From Cristatella mucedo (Eukaryota; Bryozoa; Phylactolaemata; Cristatellidae): DNA of 64,000 bases. Both the position numbers and the translations under genes were made by a program. Location: the NCBI GenBank assembly GCA_009760855.2, contig WPIO01000114.1, positions 495,001 through 559,000 of the forward strand, read 5' to 3'. Position 1 is the stretch's first letter. Every line of letters starts with the position of its first letter. Shown piece by piece: positions 47,792 through 58,800 of the stretch. The notes below the pieces were generated by a model, which did not search any database, was not told the DNA's origin, and was given only the letters and a program-made list of their open reading frames with translations.

Positions 47792-47834
47792 CTGCAGATT
47801 GGAATAACTGCTTGCACGTGTAAGCCTGGCCGCA
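47792..47834 (-). CDS. Possible 43-bp mini-exon before PAN exon B
   Basis: On the minus strand, a pyrimidine-rich acceptor (TTTTATTCTTGAG) and a strong donor CAG/GTAAGC bracket 43 bases. One frame joins without a stop to the PAN exon. In arm A the acceptor is intact (TTTTTTAG at 17865), but the length is 42 and the donor reads GTTGAG, so the arm A gene may be damaged. The small size and uncertain frame keep confidence low. Confidence 0.25.
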
Positions 47835-48535
47835 CTCAAGAATAAAATCGAGGTGCGTTGCTGCCCAAAATGGCTGTGGCTTGTACAAACGTTCATGAAT
47901 ACAGACGCCCGCTAGAAGGAAAAGTATGCTCCAAGAGCCTCAATAATGCATGAAATGACTTAAAACAGATTCAGTTGTCTGACAATTCGTACCTTCAGTC
48001 CCGTATCCCTAAAGCATCATTACCGGTTGACATCTCGACATAATCTGACAGATAGTCATTTTAAACAAAGCTAAAATTCTTCAAGTTCTTCATGCCATTT
48101 GTTCATTCCGAGTAAATTACTCTGTATGTGCTGAAAGTGCTGAAATGGGAATGACATGTTCACGTCTTTTCTAGCTAATGGGGAACATCTCTCTTTCTAT
48201 CTCTCTCTGGATTCTGAACTCGTTTATATTAACAATCTCATTATAGTAACTATCTATTAAGTATTTACCTATTATTATTAGTTATTATATTAACTATCCA
48301 ATATAATACTGACTATTTTATAGTAACTCATTTATAACACCTATTAAAATTTATATTAACTATGTTTTTTCAGCTCCCTTGTTACCTTACCCTCCGTCCT
48401 TTTCTCCTTCCTTTCGTCCTGACTAACCATCTCCCTCTTTCAGCTCCTCCCATCTACGCCGGACTCTTTCTTACCTCCCTTCAGTTCTCTCTCTTGCCTC
48501 TATTTAATGTTTCGTTAGCAAGCTGTTTGTGAAAT
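47835..48535. other. Non-coding, arm homology ends near 48000
   Basis: The first 170 bp match arm A. A CT-rich stretch lies at 48370-48500. No gene. Confidence 0.45.
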
Positions 48536-48678
48536 TTATAATTCATTTATATATAGCGCCCCAAGAGAACTTAAACTCTATTCAGGTGCTTCACACATGC
48601 CTCGTGGCTCGATCCCACGACCTCTGCCAGACATTGGTCTGGGCGAGCACCTTAACCGCTGGACCAAACCAGTTCTGT
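48536..48678 (-). mobile_element. SINE2, minus, complete
   Basis: The best full-length SINE2. On the minus strand the head has an A box (TGGTCCAGCGGTTAAGG), then a B box (GGGATCGAGCC), then AAGCACCTGAATAGAG paired with CTCTTGGGGCGCT, ending ATAAATGAATTATAA. Confidence 0.85.
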
Positions 48679-49141
48679 CACTTCCTAGTCCAAGTGCCTA
48701 GTCCAAGTACTACTCACCAATTACCTCCATTCCAACGAAGTTTATTTGGCACTTTATATCTGTTTTTCCGATTAAGTTCAATAAGGTTACATCAAGCGTG
48801 TTGACAGTATTTGAAACAACCAGCCTATGCTCGACCCTCTTTAGTCGGATATAACGTTATGCAAACCCACTGTTGACTAGATTGTGAGGAATGCTATGTC
48901 CATCAAAAAAAGTTCTACTAAGCATTTACATTGACATCGATTAGCAGAAGTATAGAAAAAACTAATGCGGAAGGAGAGGACGTGCGAGCTCCATTGAGCT
49001 CGATTCAGTAAAGAACTGGCAGGCAAGTGTGCAGAGGGCCGATTACAATCTCAAGAATGCCATAACAAGTAAACTCTGCAGTAAAGTATAGGTTCATGTA
49101 GCTGAGATGGCTACCGACGTCTTCTATTTAGAGATTGTACC
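48679..49141. other. Non-coding, arm B-specific
   Basis: No gene or repeat recognised. Ends at a GA microsatellite. Confidence 0.4.
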
Positions 49142-49142
49142 G

Positions 49143-49202
<60 letters not shown>
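49142..49202. repeat. (GA)n microsatellite
   Basis: About 60 bp of nearly pure GA. Confidence 0.95.
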
Positions 49203-49206
<4 letters not shown>

Positions 49207-49319
49207 TGGACAGTCGTGAATGAAGAATGAGTGTATTGGCCGTTGGCGATTGATCGACTGACCTCGGATAACAAAGAAAAGTAGTGCACACTATCTACCG
49301 TTATCCTCAGCTGGGAGAC

Positions 49320-50925
49320 CGAATTAAGCCAAAAATTGTCACGCTATTCAGTAGTCAAGGCAGCACTTAAACTTTCTTAAGCTGTAAATGACTTGCCACC
49401 AGCTGATAGTTACCTTGTTACCATAGCTAACCTCTATAGGGGTCTAAATATTTATTCCAGCAAACGAGAATTCCAGGCAGCTGGCATTCGAGTTTCTTCG
49501 CCTACCCAATATTTAAAGGGTCATCACAGATTGACTGAGGCAGTTTCTGGGATAATTTTTTGGGCACGTACAGTGCTACCACGACGCTATTCACTAGTCA
49601 ATGGTCGAGAAAATTACAGTCTGTAATAATGCAGCGGGCAACAGAAAATGGATTGTAGCAATGATGGACAAAATATTTGCCCTAAACAGGTTCAATATAT
49701 TGTAGTATTACATGATCGCTATTGCGTGAAAAAGCCATCGAGCCGTGATGGCACACTGGGTAAGGTGGTTCGTTTTCACGACCTCGGTTCCGAGGGCATG
49801 AGTTCAAATCCTGAGGTGAGCAATCCATTATTGCCGCTGCAAGCAGTGGTGTTAGCCGTCAAGGCACTTCTATTGCTATAAAAAAAGTTTGGTAAATAAG
49901 CTAGTATTTTTATCATGCGTATAAATCTTGTTGCCATTAGCTTAACCTATAGAATACAATCTAATCATTAATAGCTTATGAGGCATAGGAAGACTTCAAT
50001 TGCTCCAGGGACTTCTAATGTTCCGCCAATAAATAGTGGTCTGCAGCTCCAAAAATTGACCTGCTGTCCCGAGTCAGCCAGTGCTGCTCTGCTAATCAAA
50101 GTAAGACCTCTCAGTGTAGCATAGGCAAGCTGTGAAGCCGATTCAGCCAATGCCTCTCTTTGGGCAGCCAGTGTCTTTCACACGAGTGGACAATATCCAG
50201 CAGCAGCAGCTCAAACAGAGCGTTGATCAATTTCTAACTTCATCACGCCACCATTGGAAAAAGGAGTTCTCAGAGATTTCGGGTAGTTTGTTGACGGCAT
50301 ATACATTGCTTTTATATAGAAATTTAGGCTCGTCAATTGTGGCGTGCCACACAAATGCTTTTAGATGCCCAAGGAATCGTGGAAGGTCGTGGGCTCATCG
50401 AAGCAAGAAATGAGTGTCTCTGCAATTGATTCATTTTACAGATTAGGTTAATTTGTAGACACACTATCAGTTGCAGCTAGTAACGGTACCCCAGCCTCTA
50501 CAAGAGCAGGCTGTTTGATGAGCTTCATAGAACCTCCGCTGGCGAACCATTGTCAGAGCAAAGGTTCATCATATCACCTGAGGCATGACCATACTCCAAG
50601 TGCCACATCTGAAAAAGGTCTCTGATTGACGTAAATGAGCTGCCGATGATGTTTGCAGTCGCACAAGCAGAAGCACCGAGCAGATAGAAAGTCTCCATCG
50701 TCTTAAGCCAGCAGCAGCCCATTTGGGTGACCATAGGTTGATGAGGCCTTGTGACCCACCACCAAACCGTAGTGGCACTTACTGGTAACTGCTGTTTCTC
50801 CGGTGCAGTAGGCGCAGCCACTTGGCCTTCTTTCCAGACATCATTCTAAGCTGCAAGAGACATCCTTCTCTAGCTCTCATCAATGGAAGGCCGGTTTTGC
50901 CGCCATAAACGCTCATGCAACAGCG
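49320..50925. repeat. Internal low-copy repeat block, unit 1
   Basis: Arm B-specific. Segments 49590-49700, 49930-50160 and 50330-50370 recur in the same order at 52640-52760, 52840-53070 and 53130-53170, and 50740-50880 recurs at 51505-51529 plus 51842-51950. Landmarks are GGTCTGCAGCTCCAAAAAT versus GGTCTGCGGCTCCAAAAAT, and AAACCGTAGTGGCACT versus AAACCGTAGTGCCACT. Similarity is only moderate, so the duplication is old. A minus-strand segment ('VNFWSCRPLFIGG', about 50050) is recognisable in both copies, but frames are broken in copy 2. Function unknown. Confidence 0.55.
49740..49912 (+). mobile_element. SINE1, plus
   Basis: Starts GAGCCGTGATGGCACACTGGG with an A box, then GAGTTCAAATCCTG as B box, body hairpins and the end CTAGTATTTTTAT. 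Repeat unit 2 has no SINE at the matching place (about 52830), so it inserted after that local duplication. Confidence 0.9.
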
Positions 50926-50927
50926 GC

Positions 50928-51102
50928 GAGCCGTGATGGCACGCTAAATAAGGCGGTTTCTTTTTACGACCTTGGCCCCGAAGTCGTGGGTTTGAATCCT
51001 ACGGTGGGCGATACTTATTTGCCACTGCAAGTGGTAGCGTCAGCCGTAAAGGCTCTCGGGTCCCTATACAAAAGAGTCTGTCGAATCAGCTAGTATTTTT
51101 TA
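50928..51102 (+). mobile_element. SINE1, plus
   Basis: Complete: GAGCCGTGATGGCACGC head, GGGTTTGAATCCTA B box, GCCACTGCAAGTGG hairpin, and an end at ATCAGCTAGTATTTTTTAT. Confidence 0.9.
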
Positions 51103-51109
51103 TATTAGT

Positions 51110-53200
51110 CAAACGATCACCTTTAAAAGTCACCACATCACTTCTCTCGATCCGCTAGTTCAGCAAAAAAGCATTTTTGGAAAGCTTAGATACAAGTAGA
51201 AATCTCGCAGTTCTGAGTTGTGTCATGCATTGTCAAGAAGCATCTGTAGAAACACCCTACTATAGCACCAAGCACTTCACCATCACCCATCATGATGCTG
51301 CCAGCAATTTTCTCGCCGTTAGTAAAGAGTTTGAGGTTGAAGCACACGGGCTTTGTTCCAGAGTCTATTAGCCACTCCAGCTGTGACAGAAGCTTGAAAG
51401 CAGACCGGCTGGCCGTGAAGACAAATCAGTCATCACTTCGTGCGTTAGCCTCAGATTTTACATTCTCATCTCTCTTCCACTTAAAGCATTATCAGGCCAT
51501 GCGACCCAATAGCAAACCGTAGTGCCACTTGTAGTACGATTGCATGCTGGCTGGTACGGCTCCTTTCCTCAACAGCTGGTGGGAGCATCCTCGATAGAGG
51601 CTTGTGCACAGCTGCGTTCCACTTCTAATAAGGCGTTGACGCAGGCCGATAACCCGCTGGTGAACAGATGGTGGATTCACCATAGGGGTCGGCCAAGGCA
51701 CAGCCGGAGTCGAGGAGAGGAGACTCGAGTGGGAGAGAGGGGCGAGTGAAGTCGCGCTCCCTCCGCTCTCTGAGTCGTAGAATAAACTGTTGACGCTGCT
51801 CATCGGCTGGCTCTCTGATGTGTGAACCAAGCATCACCACTTACTGGTGGATGTGTAACTCTGCTGTTTTCCCTGTGCCGTAGACTCAGCGGCTTTGGTG
51901 GTTTTCCAGACCTCACCCGAAGCCCCAAGAGACATCCCTCTCTAGCTCTCGTCAAGGGATCGCCAATTATGCCAACTCAGGCGCTCAAAGTGTGTAAAAG
52001 CCCGCTCTGCACAAAGTCTAGTCTTAAGTTGTATGTGCTCCTTGCTTCAGGCGACATTATCAGAGGCTACCCCGGGTCCGGTAGCACATTAAACATGCAA
52101 GGAACAATATATTCCTTTGGCATGGTATCGCCCTCAGCCCAAAGCCTGCAGGCGATTTGCTGTCAACTAAACTTCCTTTGCATAGTCCTGAACATTTTCT
52201 CCTTCAGAAATTCGAAGAGATGCAAGCTGTTGATGTAGGAACAGGTGACTCACCAGCATTATAGAAGTGTATACGGCATCCGGCCTCCGACACGCCTCCA
52301 ATTGGATGTTATGGCTTCGATGCCTGAACTCATTAGAACAGATTTTGAGACAGCCTTGACGAAATTAGACCAAGTCTTCGCCACTAGTCAGCATAAGCTC
52401 GGTCTCGCCTTACCTTCCTTTTCGTCGTATTTTTTGCCACTCTTACCAGTAAGAGATGCGACATCCGTTGTCTGTCACTCTTCCCAGTTTACTGCAGCCC
52501 CACGGTCTGTGGCTATGAAATATAATTTAGCTCGGGTACTCCAGAGCTGCAAATTCTCACCTATAAACCTCTCTGAACCAACGACGCCAGTAAACGCTGG
52601 GCACATAGCGAGATTCGGTGCTGCCAGTAAGCCACTCCCTAATGAATGGTCGAGAAAACTACGATCTCTAATAAAGCAGTTGACAACAGAACATAGACCA
52701 TAGCAAAAAAGAAAAATTATTTGCAACAGACATGTTCAGTGAATGGGTACAGCATATGTTCATATGCGTGATCAATGCACATTCAATACAATGTATATAG
52801 CATTAGTAAGTGATTGCTATTTGCCTCTTAAAGAGCACAATCCAATCAGCCTTAGGTGACGAGGCGTAATAAGTTTTTCCTTGGCTTATGCACACGTAAT
52901 GTAAAGCGACTCAGAACTGGTCTGCGGCTCCAAAAATAGATCCCGTGTCTTGAGTCACCCAACTGCTGCACTGTAGGTCCAGGTAAGACCACTCGGAGCC
53001 GTATAGACACACTGGCTGCGATGCGGATTCGACCAACGTATCAGGCTGCTACTGCTGGTGCTGTAATGTCATAGGGCAGTCAGCACACAAAATAGTTCTT
53101 CTCGGCATGAGTTGACACTTGAACGAAGCGAGCTCAAACTTGCAGCAAATTCTTCCAAATGCCAAGGATACATTGCATAATCCCTAGCCCGAGTTTTTGT
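51110..53200. repeat. Internal low-copy repeat block, unit 2
   Basis: Counterpart of 49320-50925, interrupted by a solo LTR (51530-51836). The 152-codon plus frame at 52245-52703 has no motif and its equivalent in unit 1 is not open, so I do not call it a gene. From about 53110 the sequence realigns with arm A (18850). Confidence 0.5.
51530..51836. mobile_element. Solo LTR with 5-bp target duplication
   Basis: 307 bp beginning TGTAGTACG and ending AAGCATCA (TG...CA termini), flanked by CCACT at 51525-51529 and 51837-51841. An AATAAA polyadenylation signal lies at 51780-51785, near the right end as expected in the R region of an LTR. The diverged repeat unit 1 shows the uninterrupted site (GGCACTTACTGG near 50775). 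No internal region or coding sequence remains. A 5-bp duplication fits Gypsy, Copia or BEL elements equally. Strand is suggested as plus by the AATAAA. Confidence 0.8.
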
Positions 53201-53378
53201 CTACCGATCGGTATAGAGTTATGCATTTCTCTTAAGTACAATAGCTAGTGATAAGGTGGAAACGTCGGGACCATAGGCTTCAGCTTTGAGACCGTTAGGT
53301 ACCAATGCTGATCTAGCTCCCCCATAGCTGCATAAATAAAAGAAGCGGCGCTACAGGACTAGATGAACTAATCACCCA

Positions 53379-53394
53379 CACACACACACACACA
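53379..53394. repeat. (CA)n microsatellite
   Basis: Eight CA repeats. Short but pure. Confidence 0.9.
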
Positions 53395-54427
53395 TTGTCC
53401 GGATATAATGACAATCGATCACTCAAGGGCGAACGTAGAGGACGATACCGAACATTTAGAAGACTTTCCCTTCATCCCTGTGAATTTTTTCGTCTCATGT
53501 GCATTTTTCATTCTCAAGTGGTTCAGTGTATGCAACTAGCGTACATTTTATGCATTCAGTGTATGGAACTAGTCGAGCATGCTACCTGTTTATCATGAGC
53601 CTAGTGGCTTTGCTTGAGTGCTTTGACATGGCTGCCTAAGCAGGTTGGTCATTGTAATTAACTGCAACTAATAACCTATATTCTCAGGAACACAGTTCTA
53701 AGGAGCCCAGATACAGAGATCCCATTCTATTAGGGCTCTATAACAAAACATTTTTTCATCAGACTTAGCACTTATATTGCTGAAATTGCATCTGATGGTC
53801 ATAGGAAAATAACCAAGATTCTTGACCTGGGTCGACACTTGCTTGCACAGAGTTTGTATTTGCAGCAGATATCGCGAAATGGTAACCATAAATCACCTAG
53901 CCTGCAAAACCTTGGAATCTCATGGTTCTGTAAGATTGTAGGGGTTTGCATTCCTGTGAAGGAGAATAGCTTTGGATAGGATGGATTCCGTTGGAATTTA
54001 AGGTTCCAAAACTAATTTGGATTACCTGGTAGGCACACAGTTGCAGGAAAATAATTTATTGAAACTTATCTTGTATCGCCACTACATGGCATTTATAAGG
54101 GCGGTGAAAATGTTGACCCGACAAAATAATATTGGATTTAGTGCCAAAATACTTGTAAGCATTGGGATCAATTTCCAGTTGGAAAGATCTTATGTAGCAT
54201 AAGCAAAGATATATTTTAAAAGGAGATTATTCTAACCACTAATTCAGTAAAAGTAAAATAGTGCGAATTCGCCATTTATCTATTGATTCATTACCAGGCA
54301 TATTTGTATAGTTGAAAATCCACTAGCCGGCATCAACAAAAAACACTGCCATGTCTGCGTTTAGCTTTACACTGATTGAAAACTTATTCAAAAAGCTCGA
54401 TTAGGTCTGTATCTCTGAGAACTTGCA
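53395..54427. other. Non-coding with repeat R copy 3
   Basis: 53430-53740 aligns with 19383-19660 but lacks the SINE1 found next to it in arm A. The remainder has no recognised feature. Confidence 0.5.
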
Positions 54428-54582
54428 TGCTGACCATGTGTATGTCACCCTAACCATTTTATTCCTGTCGTTTACCATGCATGATACTTCTACTCACCAT
54501 TCGACCGTGTTTCCTTTGCAGCAAATGTAAAGCGCCTAGAAAGAGATCGAGAAATCTGAGGGTGCTTTATAAAATGTATTAT
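54428..54582 (+). mobile_element. ATT-tail LINE 3' fragment
   Basis: UTR from TGCATGCTGACC, hairpin with a slightly decayed right stem (GGGTGCTTT), ending TATTATTATG. Confidence 0.8.
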
Positions 54583-55279
54583 TATGATTAGTTAATACTG
54601 CAGTCATCTTTTAATTGTGGAATTTGGCTCATTGATTGACTTGAATTCTCGTCCTATTTGGATCTTTTAATTCATACATTAAAGAGAGTGGCATCGGCAG
54701 GTCCCTGCTCGAAGTGAATCTTCAGCTAACGTCTCCGATGAGGTGCCCGGAAGGGGGCAAGGTCCTCGCGCTCTGGATCACAGCTATTAATTCAAGGATC
54801 GATAGATTAAGCTAAACTTAGTGTCCAATACTTAGTAGGGTTTGCCGTCAGTTTAGTTCGCCTTTGGGTGCCCTATACTCCATGAACGCCTCTGCGTCTC
54901 TGTAATAACTTCAGGTATTCAACAGATATATTCATTGTGACCGTGCATGAGCATTAATCAGATATGTTAATAAAAATAAGACCAGCTTAGTTGAAGGTGT
55001 GATGTCGCCAGTGGTCGAAACTTACAGGTGGGAATTCTTAGGTGGCTGGGTAAAATATTACCTCTATCCTGCATTCTTACTATTAAACGGTAGGCTATCG
55101 ATTCAACAAACCACAGGTTTAAAATTTTGTTTAACACTCAATGTAGTAGTAGCTCACTCACCGTGCGGATACATGATAAGGAAAATTGACTGTTCAGTTT
55201 GTATACAGAGTTGCGAAAATTGCTTTCAACTGTACGGAAAACGTGGAAAGATGAACCCTGCAAAAGGCAGGCATCACCA
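54583..55279. other. Non-coding
   Basis: No repeat recognised. The frame opening at 54999 runs into the old LINE that follows, and its N-terminal part has no known motif. Confidence 0.4.
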
Positions 55280-56612
55280 AAGATTTGAGTCAGGTTCTAA
55301 TGATGATTTAGCCGATTTCAATGACTACCTCAGAGTCTACACCAACCATATAAGTAACAAGTGAAGTCTCACAAGCATCTATCCTTGGTCCTAGGCTGTT
55401 CTTCGCTTAGCTGGACCTCCGGAATGATTCGGGCAAATGGAACCCGCCATCGTCTATATGCTGACAATGCTCAGCTGTATTGTCATTTAAGCTCGGCTGT
55501 ATTGTCATTTAAGCTCAGCTATATTGTCATTTAAGTTCAGCTGTATTGTCATTTAAGCTCTGCTGCATTGTCATTTAAGCTCAGCTGTATTGTCATTTAG
55601 GCTCAGCTGTATTGTCATTCGGAAGCAGTCGGAGTCTGATGCAGTGACTGGTAAACTAAGTGCTAGCCTTGGAGAAATGTGATCATGAACGTGTGAAAAT
55701 ATACTAAAGCTTAGTTGGAATAAAAAGGAACTTCTGCTAATGGGACACCCCGAGCATGTGACTGGACTAGAAGACTTAGGTCTTCTAGTAGCTGATAATG
55801 TTCTGCAATCACAGTCGCAGGCCCGGAATTGGAGTATCATCTTTGTTTGAAAGTTGCCTACGTTTTGAAGTTTCCGTAAAAAGACTGCTTTAAAAGCGAG
55901 CGATCACGCCCGATCGTCGTTTGAGATTATGGACTGCCTACCACAGTTACTTGAAAACAGTTAACTAGCCGCCTCGCTCTGTCTGGGCTAGATTTTATTA
56001 ATTCAACTTTTGCTAGTGTACCGAAAGAAAAGGTACTACAATACTACAGCTGGTTACGGATATGGCTGCAAAGGAAAGTAAGCAATCCCTGTGGTGTTAC
56101 CACGTCATGCCTCCTTTGCTGAAGGAGGCATGACGGCTAACGGTTACTCAAATGTTACAGAATAAAGTTTCACACCTACAAGGATTGCAATGGCTTTCCT
56201 CTTTCACAACTAGCTAAACAGATTCACTAGTCTCAGCCTTACTGAGCACTCATATATAATCTATGAACAATAATTTAGCTGTTCCATTCCACTCTATAGA
56301 GACGATTTTCAACAGAAGCTTTTGCTCTGGAGATCCTAAGACTTTGTTAAATAATCTTAAAACTCTTTGCAATATATCACAATTTTTGGGCAACGACATT
56401 TACTTGGTTGCTGCAAACTAGGGGTAAATTCCTTACAGCCATACTGAGCTGCTACTTCAATGGTACTTACTTGCTCAACTGCTCTCCTGACTCAGGCATG
56501 CTTATCAGTTATCTCTGTTGCGTGAGATGAGGTTTTTTGGCTATTAAATGCGTTGTTAAAGATGCTTGGGTTGAGACTGAGCAGTAGAAAACTCTCCAGC
56601 TGAGCGAATCAT
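55280..56612 (+). mobile_element. Old ACATT-type LINE with an expanded RT-motif minisatellite
   Basis: Remnants in order: 'DDLADFNDYL' (55301-55330, equivalent to ADEALA-FxSYLS), 'ASILGPRLFF' (55373-55402, GSVLGP motif), 'YADNAQLY' (55457-55480, YADDTQLY with Asp to Asn at the second catalytic position), a 22-bp tandem array (55470-55619), then 'KKELLLMGHPEHV', the 'ARNW' region and the C-terminal domain to about 56600. Every frame is broken. Confidence 0.75.
55470..55619. repeat. 22-bp minisatellite derived from RT YADD-motif DNA
   Basis: Seven units of CTCAGCTGTATTGTCATTTAAG (last one partial, six to seven differences in total). The unit is the DNA that codes for the QLY-x-SF residues just after the catalytic Asp pair in related LINEs. 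The unit length is not a multiple of three, so it destroys the frame. Confidence 0.9.
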
Positions 56613-56617
56613 AATCC

Positions 56618-56805
56618 ACTAACAGCATTTGCATGCTGACCCTGAGAAATTTACCCCTAAACATTTTATTCATGTTGTTTGCTTATCAAGCATGATATTA
56701 CTCACCATTAAATTGCATTTCCCTTTGCAACAAATGTAAAGCGCCTTCAAAGAGATTTAGTCCTCTGAGGGCACTTTATCAAGGGCATTCATATTATTAT
56801 TACTA
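56618..56805 (+). mobile_element. ATT-tail LINE 3' fragment
   Basis: CCACTAACAG start, UTR, hairpin (AAAGCGCC/GGGCACTTT) and a short ATT tail. It adjoins the C-terminal end of the old ACATT-type LINE. Confidence 0.85.
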
Positions 56806-57774
56806 ATCATTGTGGCTGTCTTGGGTTCCCAACAGACGTATATATAATTAAATTGAATTTCGTAGTGGAAAAATCCAAGCCATCTTTTTCGTAGTCATTA
56901 TCTTGGCATGCATATTCAGTGCCAAGAAATTAAAGTTTTAAAACCAGTGAAAAGCTCAATAGCGATTCATGAATAAGCTCAAAAAAGAATATTTATGGCG
57001 TCAGAAACATTTGGAATGCCAGACCACTTTGGTAAAGTTTTTTGGTGAAAGGACTTAAAGGCTTGCTATTTGCATTTTAGGACAATAATGCTACTGTACT
57101 TTGTGGTTCGCTGGGCGTGACACAGGCGGCAGTGACCTTTGCTGGCTATGTCCTGTGTCCTGTCTTTGGCCTGAGAAGCTCTAATTTACTTCACACGGAG
57201 GTTTTGGGCCTAGATGATATCCCGAGTATGCCTCGTTGCTGGGACCTTTTCAGTCACCGTTAGAGCTTGATCCAAGTTCTGATTAAGCTAACGAACTTAA
57301 CAAACTTTAGTGCCCCACTGTCACCACTGATGGCAATCGAGGTAGCTGATCAGTCAACGACTCACATATGCGACAATGCCATACAGCTAATAGGTTGTTT
57401 CTGAACCACTGAATGTTTCCTTCTGTTCCTTTCCCTCCGGCTTCCTCGTGTACTTTGTCCTCTGGCTTTTTTAACCACGAGCGAGTTTCAGTATATAAAG
57501 ATAGCACGAGTTCCGCCTACGATCGGCCATGAGTATTTTCTTAGGTGCTTTTGATTAATTATTTAATCAGGCACATTGCTAGTTATTTACCCCTGGTTAT
57601 TAATTCTCCGACAAAAAGCTGTGAAGGACCTCGACAATGATTTGCTTCTCTTAGGTCACAATGCAGCGGAATTATTATTAATACAATTTAAATCTTCCTA
57701 TGAGAACACCTAAAGCAAGGAACTGCACTAAAATAGCACAACGGAAAAATTTAACGTGCTGTATAATGCAATGT
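56806..57774. other. Non-coding with repeat R copy 4
   Basis: 57090-57720 aligns with 22200-23230. The 'CCACTGAATGTTTCC' segment marks repeat R. No gene. Confidence 0.5.
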
Positions 57775-58800
57775 ATTGTAATTTAATGAACCTCTATCAG
57801 TAACTATAAAAAGCTGCAAACACTATGCGGGTGTTACGGGAGAGTTTTGAATACCGAACTCACAGCCTAAGCGGCTTTCGGTACGCATTTGCTAGCCAAA
57901 AGACTTGGCAAGACAATAATTTGATTTATCCATTCTGCAGCAGATTTAGATTAATTGAGTGGCAAATACAGGGGAGCATCGCCAGCAATAAAAGGGATAT
58001 CCTATTTTGTGGCCTTAATCACTTTCCCCCAAAGGTTGACCATAAATTGAGAAAAGTAACAAGGCGCCAAGGACGAACCCCTGAGGGATTCCAAGGGTGA
58101 CCTGCCTCGTGGGTGAGACCTGACCCCCAAGCGACACGGACTTAATACGATCAGACAAGTACGACTTAAGCTGCTCCAGTGCCTCGTCTGCCAGACGGAT
58201 GGTTGTTCTCAATTGTTCTAGTAGGAGATCGTGTTCAATGGTGTCGAAGGCAGCTGATAGATCTAGCAGAGGTAGGGCAGTGACATTCCCGTCACCGCTG
58301 CTGCATAGAACGTCATCGTTAACACGGAGGAGAGCAGTTTCAGTAGAGTGCTGCATTTTGAACCCAAATTGAAATGTTTCTGACATTTCATTCTCTTAAA
58401 TATGTTCAACTAGCTGCTTAGTGACAATTTTTCAAGAATATTTGACAAAAAGGATGAAGGGAACTAACTGGGAGATTTCGAAAAAGAAACTCTGTAGCTA
58501 ATCCAGGCTTTTTAAGTATCGGTCAAACGCTTGCCGATTTGAAAGACTTGGGTACGATCCCTTTTTTTCAAAAGAAGCATAACAAATCTCGATTAAGGCT
58601 GGGCTAAGTTGGTCTTCCAGGGATGACCACGGGGACGATAATGTGGGGTCTTAAGAAGACGCGCTCTTTTTACTATCTCATGCAGAAACCTCGGAAAACC
58701 TTATAAGGAAGGTCAGGCGTTGTGATTCCGCAATTGGTTTACTCGAAGAGGGCTTTAGGAAGGCACGAATATGGAAAATTGCAATCAAATTTAATTTAAG
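57775..58800 (-). mobile_element. ACATT-tail LINE, minus, with internal deletion
   Basis: TTGTAAT tail at the left and the last C-terminal codons (57830-57900). A deletion then joins to RT: 'NETFQFGFKMQHSTETALLRVNDDVL' region and 'LLDLSAAFDTIEHDLLLEQLR' (58386-58230), and 'LGIPQGFVLGALLLFSIY' (58110-58040). Linker remnants continue to about 58800. The 123-codon frame 58386-58015 is the longest RT stretch of the family in minus orientation. Confidence 0.85.

Noticed and set aside
52245-52703. 152-codon plus-strand open frame as a gene
   Set aside because: It has no motif, the paralogous segment in repeat unit 1 is not open in the same frame, and overlapping minus frames are equally long.
55470-55619. 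Regular 22-bp repeats resembling a CRISPR array
   Set aside because: Units are contiguous with no spacers, lie in a decayed animal LINE, and no cas-like gene exists nearby.
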